Source of the DNA: JANMDU01 sp043777675
Lineage (GTDB): Bacteria; Pseudomonadota; Gammaproteobacteria; Burkholderiales; Burkholderiaceae_C
Length of the DNA: 64,000 nt
Assembly: GCA_043777675.1 (NCBI GenBank)
Contig: JAYWHR010000067.1
Location: forward strand, 27,133 to 91,132
Reading direction: 5' to 3'
Shown: positions 51,940 through 59,143 of the stretch, one piece after another
How the letters are laid out: each line of letters begins with the position of its first letter
How positions within the stretch are numbered: the stretch's first letter is position 1
The notes under the pieces: generated by a model
Seen by the model: the letters and a program-made list of their open reading frames with translations, nothing else
What the model was told of the DNA's origin: nothing
The model's database searches: none
Made by a program: the position numbers and the translations under genes

Positions 51940-52932
51940 ATGCCAATGACTATGAATTCCATAGCACGCTACGCACTATGTTTGCCGGCTATCGCCCTGT
52001 TTTGCTCGCAAATGTTTGCACAAACTACGGTTTACCCGACTAAACCCATCCGCATGATCGTGCCCTTCACACCGGGCGGCACAACAGATATTTTGGCGCG
52101 CGCCATTGGTGTGGAACTCACCAAAGCTTGGAACACCAGCGTAGTCATCGACAACGTAGCCGGTGCTGGCGGCAGCATCGGCGCTGAGCGCGCCGCTAAA
52201 GCCGCGCCGGATGGCTACACGCTCATGATGGGCCACATCGGCACGCTCGCAGTGAATCCTTCGCTGTACCCGAAGCTGCCTTACGACCCGATTAAAGACT
52301 TCGCACCTGTGGCTTGGATCGCTCGTGTGCCCAATGTGCTCGTTGTGCATCCGAGCATGCCAGTGAAGAACTTGAAAGAACTGGTGGCGTATTTGAAAGC
52401 CAACCCCGGCAGAGTGAACTACGGCTCGGGCGGCAACGGTAGCGCCGCCAATCTCGCTACCGAATACTTCAAGCTGCAAACGAACACCAGCATCGTCCAC
52501 ATCCCCTATCGCGGCACAGCGCCTGCTGTGAACGATCTGCTCGCCGGCCAAACTCAATTCATGTTCACCGGTGCGCCCGCCCTGCTCGGCCACATCAAAT
52601 CTGGCGCGCTGCGGGCGCTGGCCGTCTCCTCGCCAAAGCGCCTGGATGCTCTGCCGGATCTGCCCACAGTGAGTGAGGCGCTTGGCATCAAAGGCTTTGA
52701 AGCAGACCAGTGGTATGGCGTCGTCGCGCCAGCCGGCACGCCCAGAGATATCGTGCTCAAGCTCAACACACAAATCAACGCATCACTCAATTCAGAGGCC
52801 ATGAAAACCCGCTTGCAAAACGAAGGCGCTATTGCCACCCCGAGCAGCCCCGAGGCTTATGGCCAACTGATTGCCAGCGAGATCGCGCGTTGGAAGCCGG
52901 TCATGACATCGGGGCGGGTGAAGGCCGATTAA
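51940..52932 (+). CDS. Bug/TctC-family tripartite tricarboxylate transporter substrate-binding protein
   Basis: 330 residues: signal peptide, then YPTKPIRMIVPFTPGGTTDILARAI and the Bug fold with GAGGSIGAERAAKAAPDGYTLMMG and YGSGGNGSAANLA. Three close ATGs (51940, 51946, 51952) can start it. The hydrophobic core of the signal (MNSIARYALCLPAIALF) is encoded by the palindromic repeat. No TctAB membrane genes nearby. Confidence 0.93.
   Translation: MPMTMNSIARYALCLPAIALFCSQMFAQTTVYPTKPIRMIVPFTPGGTTDILARAIGVELTKAWNTSVVIDNVAGAGGSIGAERAAKAAPDGYTLMMGHIGTLAVNPSLYPKLPYDPIKDFAPVAWIARVPNVLVVHPSMPVKNLKELVAYLKANPGRVNYGSGGNGSAANLATEYFKLQTNTSIVHIPYRGTAPAVNDLLAGQTQFMFTGAPALLGHIKSGALRALAVSSPKRLDALPDLPTVSEALGIKGFEADQWYGVVAPAGTPRDIVLKLNTQINASLNSEAMKTRLQNEGAIATPSSPEAYGQLIASEIARWKPVMTSGRVKAD
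51951..51992 (+). repeat. Palindromic interspersed repeat, copy 11 (in the signal peptide of the TctC-like gene, sense)
   Basis: ATGAATTCCATAGCACGCTA, then CGCACTATGTTTGCCGGCTA. Encodes MNSIARYALCLPA. Confidence 0.8.
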
Positions 52933-54249
52933 ATGCGGCTCACTCCAGCACTTTCTGGTCAGCGCGTCTCAGAAATCGCCCAAAGCTTCGATCTCCGAGA
53001 TTTACCGCAAGAGTTTTACGCCAACCCCTACCCCATCTACGATTGGCTGCGCGAGCACGAACCCGTTCGCCGCATGAGTGATGGCAGCTTGTTTCTCACG
53101 CGGCATGCCGATCTGGTGAGCATCTACAAAGATGCGCAAACTTTCAGCTCCGACAAGCAAGCCGAGTTCACTCCGAAATACGGCCAAGGCTCTCCACTAC
53201 ACGAGCACCACACCACAAGTCTGGTCTTCAACGACCCGCCGTTTCACACCCGCGTGAGAAAAATCATCATGGGCGCACTCTCGCGCCGTGCTATTGCTGA
53301 AATGGAGACTGGCTTGATTGATCTGGTCAACAGCCTGCTAGACCGCCTTGAAACCAAAGGCGGCGGCGATTTGATCGAAGATTTTGCCAGCGCTATTCCT
53401 GTAGAGACCATCGGCAATTTACTCGGCATCCCGCACGAGGATCGCGGCCCGCTGCGCGCTTGGAGCCTAGCCATTTTGGGCGCTTTGGAGCCCAAGCTCA
53501 GCCCTGCGCAAGAAGCCATGGGCAACGCCAGCGTGAGCGAATTCAAAGCCTATCTGCAAAGCCTCGTGCATGAGCGCCGCAAACGCCCCGGCGATCCAGA
53601 GCACGATGTACTCACCCGGCTCATTCAAAGCGAGCCTCAGCTTTCAGAAATAGAGTTATTGCAAAACTGCATCTTTATCCTCAATGCCGGCCACGAAACC
53701 ACCACCAACCTGATCGGCAACGCCCTGATCGCCCTGCAAGAGCATCCGCAAGCCCTCAAGGATGCGCTATTAATAAATGAGCACTCTACGCAGCAAATAC
53801 GCCGGCTAAGTGCCGATTTAGATCAAAAATCATCACAAAAAATAGCTTTTGATGCAGCTTGGGATACTGCCATCGACGAATGCCTCCGTTTCGAATCCAG
53901 CAACCAACTCAGCAACCGCCGCGCCCTGCGTGAGTTCGAGCTGGGTGGCCAAAGCTACCCCGCCGGCACCCTGCTCACCCTATGCATCGGCGCCGCCAAC
54001 CGAGACAGCGCCGTCTTTCACAACCCGGGCGAACTCCAGTTGAATCGCACCCCCAACAAACACCTCGCCTTCGGCTACGGCATCCACCAATGCGCCGGCC
54101 TGCAGCTCGCCCGCCTAGAAGGAAGAATCGCCATTTCCCGCTTTCTGCAACGCTTTCCAAATTACCAGCTCACACAAGCACCTACAAGAGGCGGCAGAGC
54201 TAGGTTTCGTGGCTTCTTGAGAGCGCCGTTGGTGCTTGGCAGGGGCTGA
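52933..54249 (+). CDS. Cytochrome P450 with an in-frame repeat insertion
   Basis: 438 residues, soluble bacterial P450: helix I NAGHETTTN (residues 251-259), ExxR in DECLRFE (Glu316, Arg319), and haem site AFGYGIHQCAGLQLARLEG with Cys387. Start directly after the TctC-like stop. Residues of about 278-306 are encoded by the long palindromic repeat and tail (ALLINEHSTQQIRRLSADLD and on), between helices J and K, where relatives are shorter. No ferredoxin or reductase gene nearby. Substrate unknown; an aromatic compound is plausible from context. Confidence 0.92.
   Translation: MRLTPALSGQRVSEIAQSFDLRDLPQEFYANPYPIYDWLREHEPVRRMSDGSLFLTRHADLVSIYKDAQTFSSDKQAEFTPKYGQGSPLHEHHTTSLVFNDPPFHTRVRKIIMGALSRRAIAEMETGLIDLVNSLLDRLETKGGGDLIEDFASAIPVETIGNLLGIPHEDRGPLRAWSLAILGALEPKLSPAQEAMGNASVSEFKAYLQSLVHERRKRPGDPEHDVLTRLIQSEPQLSEIELLQNCIFILNAGHETTTNLIGNALIALQEHPQALKDALLINEHSTQQIRRLSADLDQKSSQKIAFDAAWDTAIDECLRFESSNQLSNRRALREFELGGQSYPAGTLLTLCIGAANRDSAVFHNPGELQLNRTPNKHLAFGYGIHQCAGLQLARLEGRIAISRFLQRFPNYQLTQAPTRGGRARFRGFLRAPLVLGRG
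53764..53830 (+). repeat. Palindromic interspersed repeat, copy 12 (inside P450, sense, long form)
   Basis: GCGCTATTAATAAATGAGCA, then CTCTACGCAGCAAATACGCC and a tail GATTTAGATCAAAA. 56 of 68 bases agree with the copy inside the epimerase at 35326, in the same reading frame. Confidence 0.9.
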
Positions 54250-54274
54250 TTGCCCTCCCCCGTAAAATCGGGGG

Positions 54275-54973
54275 GTGATTGTTACTACCCACCTCATTTC
54301 CGCCCCCACCTCCGCCCTCATCTTGGACATGGATGGCACCATGATCGATTCGATGCCTTCGCACGCGCGCTCTTGGGAGGTGTTTGCCCAGCGGCATGGG
54401 GTGAAGATGGATTTGGCGGAGCTGATGCGGCGCACCACGGGGCGCACCGGCACGGAATGCATGGGGGAGCTGTTTGGCCGCAGCATGAGCGCGGCTCAGG
54501 CGCTGCCTTTGGTGAAAGAGAAAGAGCAGATTTATCGCGATATGTTTGCGCCGATTTTTGCAGAGGTGCGCGGGTTTAAAGCGTTTGAAGAAGCAGCTCG
54601 TGCGCTGGGTTTGAGAATTGCGGTGGGCACAGCGGGGGATATTCATAATGTGGAGTTCGCCCTGACCCATTTGAAAATGATCCAAGCACCACTTGCCATC
54701 ATTCGCGGTGACATGGGGCTACCCGGCAAGCCCGAGCCCGCTATCTTTTTGGAAGCAGCTCGCGCAATATCTGTGCCGGCTAGCCATACAATCGTCTTTG
54801 AAGATGCGCCCTTAGGCATTGAAGCAGCGCGGCGGGCGGATATGCGTGCGGTGGCGATTTGCAGCACACATAGCGCGGCTGAGTTGGCGGGCGATCATGT
54901 GATCGTTGCAGTTAAAGATTACGAAGAATTGATGGCGCAGGGCTTTTTACAAAGCTTGGCGCTCTGCGTTTGA
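54275..54973 (+). CDS. HAD-superfamily (subfamily IA) phosphatase
   Basis: 232 residues: motif I LILDMDGTMIDSMPSH, motif II near VGTAGD, and motif IV FEDAPLGIEAARRADMRAVAI. Probably a beta-phosphoglucomutase or small phosphatase. A GTG at 54275 is used as the start because motif I lies before the first ATG. Stops 36 bases before pepN. Confidence 0.88.
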   Translation: MIVTTHLISAPTSALILDMDGTMIDSMPSHARSWEVFAQRHGVKMDLAELMRRTTGRTGTECMGELFGRSMSAAQALPLVKEKEQIYRDMFAPIFAEVRGFKAFEEAARALGLRIAVGTAGDIHNVEFALTHLKMIQAPLAIIRGDMGLPGKPEPAIFLEAARAISVPASHTIVFEDAPLGIEAARRADMRAVAICSTHSAAELAGDHVIVAVKDYEELMAQGFLQSLALCV

Positions 54974-55009
54974 ATTCAGTATTTGCGAAATTTTAGAGAG
55001 ATGATCAAT

Positions 55010-57751
55010 ATGTTCAAGGATGGTCAAACCACCTCCCCGCTTGTGCGCCGCGAAGATTACGCGCCGCCGGCTTTCTGGATCGACACCGTGGATCTCACGT
55101 TTGATCTTGATCCAGCGAAAACCCGCGTGCTCAATAAAATGCACATTCGCCGTAATGCAGACGCCGCGCAAGATGCACCTTTGCGCCTCGAAGGCGTCGA
55201 GCTCAATCTGGCTCGCGTGCTGGTCAACGGCGCGGGCTGCTCTTTCAAGATGGATGGCGAAACGCTGGTGCTTGATGGCCTACCTACCGAATGCGATTTG
55301 GAGATTTTTACCACCTGCAACCCATCTAAAAACACTTCGCTGACCGGCCTCTATGTGAGCCAAGAAACTTTTTTCACACAATGCGAAGCAGAAGGCTTTC
55401 GCCGCATCACGTATTTTCTCGACCGACCCGACGTGATGGCAAGCTATACAGTCATGCTGCGCGCCGATAAAGCGCTTTACCCTGTGCTGCTGTCCAATGG
55501 CAATTTGATGGAAAGCGGCGATTTGGCTGATGGCAAGCATTTCGCCAAATGGATGGATCCGCATAAAAAGCCGTGCTACCTCTTCGCATTGGTCGCTGGC
55601 ATGCTCGTCGCCCGCGAGCAGCGCATTACCTCACGCGCTGGCAAAGAGCATTTATTGCAAGTCTTCGTGCGCCCCGGCGATTTGGACAAAACCGAGCACG
55701 CCATGAATTCGCTCATGGCCTCAGTCGCTTGGGATGAGGCACGTTTTAATTTACCGCTCGATCTAGAGCGCTTCATGATCGTCGCCACCAGCGATTTCAA
55801 CATGGGCGCCATGGAAAATAAAGGGCTCAATATTTTCAACACAAAATATGTGTTGGCCAACCCAGCCACGGCAACCGATGTGGATTACGCCAACATCGAG
55901 AGCGTCGTCGGCCACGAGTATTTCCACAACTGGACGGGCAACCGCATCACCTGTCGCGATTGGTTTCAGCTCTCGCTCAAAGAAGGCCTCACCGTCTTCC
56001 GCGATCAAGAATTCAGCCAAGACCTCTGCCCCACACCGTCAGCCCGCGCTGTCAAGCGTATTGAAGATGTGCGCGTGCTGCGCCAAGCCCAGTTCCCCGA
56101 AGATGCGGGCCCGATGGCGCATCCCGTGCGCCCCGATCAATACCAAGAAATCAACAATTTCTACACCGTCACCATCTACGAAAAAGGCGCAGAAGTCGTG
56201 CGGATGATGCAAAGCTTGGTCAACCGGGCAGGCTTTGCGCGCGGGATGGCAGAGTATTTCAAGCGCCATGACGGCCAAGCTGTCACTTGCGATGACTTTG
56301 CAAACGCGATTGCCGCTGCTAATCCAGGCTCTGCTCTTGAAAAGCTGCTTCCCCAGTTCCTGCGCTGGTATGCCCAAGCTGGCACGCCTCGCATTGCGGC
56401 AAAAGGAGTTTATGACGCTAGCCAGCATACCTACACACTCACCTTCGAACAAAGCTGCCCCGCCACGCCTGGGCAAGCCCACAAAGAGCCTTTTGTGATT
56501 CCACTGGCGCTCGGTCTCTTAGACCCCGCTACGGGGAAAGACATGCCCTTGCAGCTCTCCTCTGAGCCACAACCCACCTTTGGCCAGCGCACTTTTGTAT
56601 TAACGCAAAAGCAAGAGGTCTTGCAATTTGTCGGCGTGCCTACTGAGCCCGTGCCATCTCTCCTGCGCGGCTTCTCTGCGCCTGTGATCTTGGATTTCGA
56701 CTTTTCTGAAGACCAGCTGCTGGCTTTGCTGGCGCATGACTCAGATCCATTCAATCGGTGGGAAGCTGCACAGCGGCTGGCCATGCAGGCAGCGCTTTAT
56801 GCGTTGAATTCAAATGCTACCAATTCCATAGCACTTAACGCATATTCTATGCCGGCTGAAAGCATATTTGATGCAAAAAACTTTGTAGAAACTCGCTATG
56901 TAGCCGCTCTGCGGGATGTGTTGCGCGATCCATCTCTGGATGCCGCTTTCAAAGAACTCGTGCTCACGCTGCCCTCAGAGACTTACATCGCCGAACAGCT
57001 TGAAGTGGTCGATCCTCAAGCCATTCATGCTGTGAGAGAAGGCATGCGCCAAGCGCTGGCCACCGCTTTGGTCAGCGACTGGGCTGTGGCCTATGAAGCT
57101 AACAAAGACACTGGCGCCTACTCCCCCGATGCCATAAGCTCAGGCCGCCGCTCGCTGGCTAACCTCGCTTTGCAAATGCTTTGCATGGGAAGTGTTGATT
57201 CAGCAAAAGAAGTTTGGCACGGCAAAGCCTACCAACGCTTCAAAGACAGTAGCAACATGACAGATCGCTTCGGCGCTTTGAGCGCACTGGTTGCCCGCGG
57301 CAGTATCCATGCACCAGCCGCTCTCGCCAAATTCCACACGATGTTCAAACACGAAGCCTTGGTGGTCGACAAATGGTTTGCTCTGCAGGCAGGCAGCGCT
57401 GATCGCAGCGGCCACATCTTGCCGCAAGTGCGCGCCCTCATGCAGCATCTCGATTTCAATATCAAAAACCCCAACCGTGCCCGCAGCCTGATCTTCAGCT
57501 ACTGCAGCGCTAACCCAGCAGCCTTCCACCGCGCCGACGCGGCAGGCTATGTTTTCTGGGCAGATCAAGTGCTCGCGCTCGACGCCATCAACCCTCAAGT
57601 AGCCGCCCGCTTGGCTCGCGCTTTGGATCGCTGGAAAAAGCTCGCGCAGCCTTATCAAGATGCAGCCAAGCATGCGATTGAAAGAGTGGCTGCTAGAGCT
57701 GATTTGAGCAACGACGTCCGTGAGGTTGTCTCGCGGGCGTTAGCAGGTTAA
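55010..57751 (+). CDS. pepN: Aminopeptidase N with an in-frame repeat segment
   Basis: M1-family zinc metallopeptidase removing N-terminal residues from peptides. GAMENKGLNIFNTKY, the zinc site VGHEYFHNWTGNR with HEXXH and downstream LKEGLTVFRDQEF are intact. 913 residues from the ATG at 55010 (MFKDGQTT); an ATG at 55001 is also possible. Residues of about 601-616 (NSNATNSIALNAYSMPAE) come from the palindromic repeat and lie in the C-terminal helical domain, away from the active site. Confidence 0.94.
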   Translation: MFKDGQTTSPLVRREDYAPPAFWIDTVDLTFDLDPAKTRVLNKMHIRRNADAAQDAPLRLEGVELNLARVLVNGAGCSFKMDGETLVLDGLPTECDLEIFTTCNPSKNTSLTGLYVSQETFFTQCEAEGFRRITYFLDRPDVMASYTVMLRADKALYPVLLSNGNLMESGDLADGKHFAKWMDPHKKPCYLFALVAGMLVAREQRITSRAGKEHLLQVFVRPGDLDKTEHAMNSLMASVAWDEARFNLPLDLERFMIVATSDFNMGAMENKGLNIFNTKYVLANPATATDVDYANIESVVGHEYFHNWTGNRITCRDWFQLSLKEGLTVFRDQEFSQDLCPTPSARAVKRIEDVRVLRQAQFPEDAGPMAHPVRPDQYQEINNFYTVTIYEKGAEVVRMMQSLVNRAGFARGMAEYFKRHDGQAVTCDDFANAIAAANPGSALEKLLPQFLRWYAQAGTPRIAAKGVYDASQHTYTLTFEQSCPATPGQAHKEPFVIPLALGLLDPATGKDMPLQLSSEPQPTFGQRTFVLTQKQEVLQFVGVPTEPVPSLLRGFSAPVILDFDFSEDQLLALLAHDSDPFNRWEAAQRLAMQAALYALNSNATNSIALNAYSMPAESIFDAKNFVETRYVAALRDVLRDPSLDAAFKELVLTLPSETYIAEQLEVVDPQAIHAVREGMRQALATALVSDWAVAYEANKDTGAYSPDAISSGRRSLANLALQMLCMGSVDSAKEVWHGKAYQRFKDSSNMTDRFGALSALVARGSIHAPAALAKFHTMFKHEALVVDKWFALQAGSADRSGHILPQVRALMQHLDFNIKNPNRARSLIFSYCSANPAAFHRADAAGYVFWADQVLALDAINPQVAARLARALDRWKKLAQPYQDAAKHAIERVAARADLSNDVREVVSRALAG
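56812..56858 (+). repeat. Palindromic interspersed repeat, copy 13 (inside pepN, sense)
   Basis: AATGCTACCAATTCCATAGC, then ACGCATATTCTATGCCGGCT, with a tail resembling the long copies (ATATTTGATGCAAAA). Reads NATNSIALNAYSMPAE. Confidence 0.92.
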
Positions 57752-57774
57752 GGTTTTAAAACAACCAAATACCA

Positions 57775-57886
57775 GACGCAGAAGACGCAAAGGTTACGCA
57801 GAAGACATACCAAAAGAAAAACCAGCTACTTTTCTTTGTTTTGGTATTTTTTGCGTCTTTTGCGTAACCTTTGCGTATTCTGCGTC
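57775..57886. repeat. Long inverted repeat between pepN and fbp
   Basis: Left arm 57775-57815 (GACGCAGAAGACGCAAAGG onwards) and right arm 57839-57886 are near-perfect reverse complements, the right with about 7 extra bases, around a 23-base loop. Each arm itself holds tandem ACGCA(A/G)A units. Belongs to the CGCAGA-type repeats seen in many bacterial genomes; would be a strong RNA hairpin and could terminate pepN. Confidence 0.9.
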
Positions 57887-57928
57887 CTGCATTGAATTTG
57901 TACTTGTCTTCGTATTCGATTGACCACC

Positions 57929-58966
57929 ATGCCTAACAAACCAGTCTCCCTCTCCCGCTACCTCCTAGAAAAGCAACGCGCCAGTAAAAATGAATTCGCC
58001 CCTCAAGGCCAGATTCCTCCCAAGCTGCGCCTGCTGTTAGAGATCGTCGCGCGCGCCTGCAAACGCATCAGCCATGCAGTCAACAAAGGCGCTTTAGGCG
58101 AAGCGCTCGGCTCGGCTGAGACAGAAAACGTGCAAGGCGAGATGCAGAAAAAGCTCGACATCATTGCCAATGAAGTGTTGATTGAAGCCAACGAATGGGG
58201 TGGCCACTTGGCCGCTATGGCCAGCGAGGAGATGGATAGCATCTACGTTGTGCCCAATCGCTATCCGCAAGGCGAATATCTGCTGCTGTTTGACCCACTT
58301 GATGGATCATCGAATATCGATATCAATGTGAGCATCGGCACGATTTTTAGCGTTTTGAAGAAACCAGAAGGCAGCGCGGCCGTTACAGAGCAAGACTTTT
58401 TGCAGGCAGGCTCAAAGCAAGTGGCCGCCGGCTACTGCATCTACGGCCCGCAAACCACGCTCGTGCTCACCGTCGGTGATGGCGTGGTGATGTTCACGCT
58501 CGACCGCGAGCAAGGCAGCTTCGTGCTCACCGATGCCGATGTGCGCATCCCCGAAGACACCCAAGAATTCGCCATCAACATGAGCAATATGCGCCACTGG
58601 GCACCGCCCGTGCGCCGCTACATTAACGAATGCTTGGAAGGCAAAGATGGCATTAGAGGCAAAGATTTCAACATGCGCTGGATCGCCGCCATGGTGGCCG
58701 ATGTACACCGCATCTTGACGCGCGGCGGCGTGTTTCTCTACCCCTGGGACAAACGCGAGCCCGAAAAAGCCGGCAAGCTGCGCCTGATGTACGAAGCCAA
58801 CCCCATGAGCTGGCTGGTCGAGCAAGCCGGCGGCGCAGCCACCAACGGCAAACAACGCATCATGGACATCCAGCCCACCAAACTGCACGAGCGCGTGAGC
58901 GTGATTTTAGGCAGCAAAAACGAGGTCGAACGCGCTACCGCTTATCACCACGAATCATCGAAGTAA
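57929..58966 (+). CDS. fbp: Fructose-1,6-bisphosphatase, class 1
   Basis: Gluconeogenic phosphatase. 345 residues with the metal-binding FDPLDGSSNIDIN, and VADVHRILTRGGVFLYP and LRLMYEANPMSWLVEQAGGAA. The start at 57929 (MPNKPVSLSRYL) is used; an in-frame TTG three codons upstream is less likely. Its promoter region contains the long inverted repeat. Confidence 0.96.
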   Translation: MPNKPVSLSRYLLEKQRASKNEFAPQGQIPPKLRLLLEIVARACKRISHAVNKGALGEALGSAETENVQGEMQKKLDIIANEVLIEANEWGGHLAAMASEEMDSIYVVPNRYPQGEYLLLFDPLDGSSNIDINVSIGTIFSVLKKPEGSAAVTEQDFLQAGSKQVAAGYCIYGPQTTLVLTVGDGVVMFTLDREQGSFVLTDADVRIPEDTQEFAINMSNMRHWAPPVRRYINECLEGKDGIRGKDFNMRWIAAMVADVHRILTRGGVFLYPWDKREPEKAGKLRLMYEANPMSWLVEQAGGAATNGKQRIMDIQPTKLHERVSVILGSKNEVERATAYHHESSK

Positions 58967-58994
58967 CGCATCAAAATCACGCGATTGCAGCAGA

Positions 58995-59000
58995 TATAAT
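58995..59000 (+). promoter_or_regulatory. -10 box of tRNA-Thr
   Basis: TATAAT 10 bases before the mature tRNA-Thr 5' end. No good -35 was seen at the usual spacing. Confidence 0.5.
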
Positions 59001-59010
59001 TAACGGTTAA

Positions 59011-59086
59011 GCCGGTGTAGCTCAGTCGGTAGAGCAGCTCATTCGTAATGAGAAGGTCGGGTGTTCGATTCATCTCTCCGGCACCA
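59011..59086 (+). tRNA. tRNA-Thr (anticodon CGT)
   Basis: 76-nt cloverleaf with acceptor stem GCCGGTG paired to the 3' side, anticodon loop TTCGTAA giving CGT, TTCGATT T-loop and encoded CCA. Followed by a terminator. Confidence 0.93.
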
Positions 59087-59091
59087 AAAAT

Positions 59092-59127
59092 AAAAAGGGA
59101 CTGGCCATTGCGGCCAGTCCCTTTTTT
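59092..59127. terminator. Bidirectional rho-independent terminator
   Basis: A-run, 10-bp stem GGGACTGGCC / GGCCAGTCCC with loop ATTGC, then T-run. Serves tRNA-Thr and the converging giant gene. Confidence 0.92.
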
Positions 59128-59143
59128 GATGGCGCTTTATCGA

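Noticed and set aside
54764..54784. Stretch in the HAD phosphatase gene resembling the repeat core (CGCGCAATATCTGTGCCGGC)
   Set aside because: The protein (EAARAISVPASHTIVFEDAPLG) has the normal length and pattern of HAD family members here and only about 20 bases resemble the repeat. Likely chance, though overwriting cannot be excluded.
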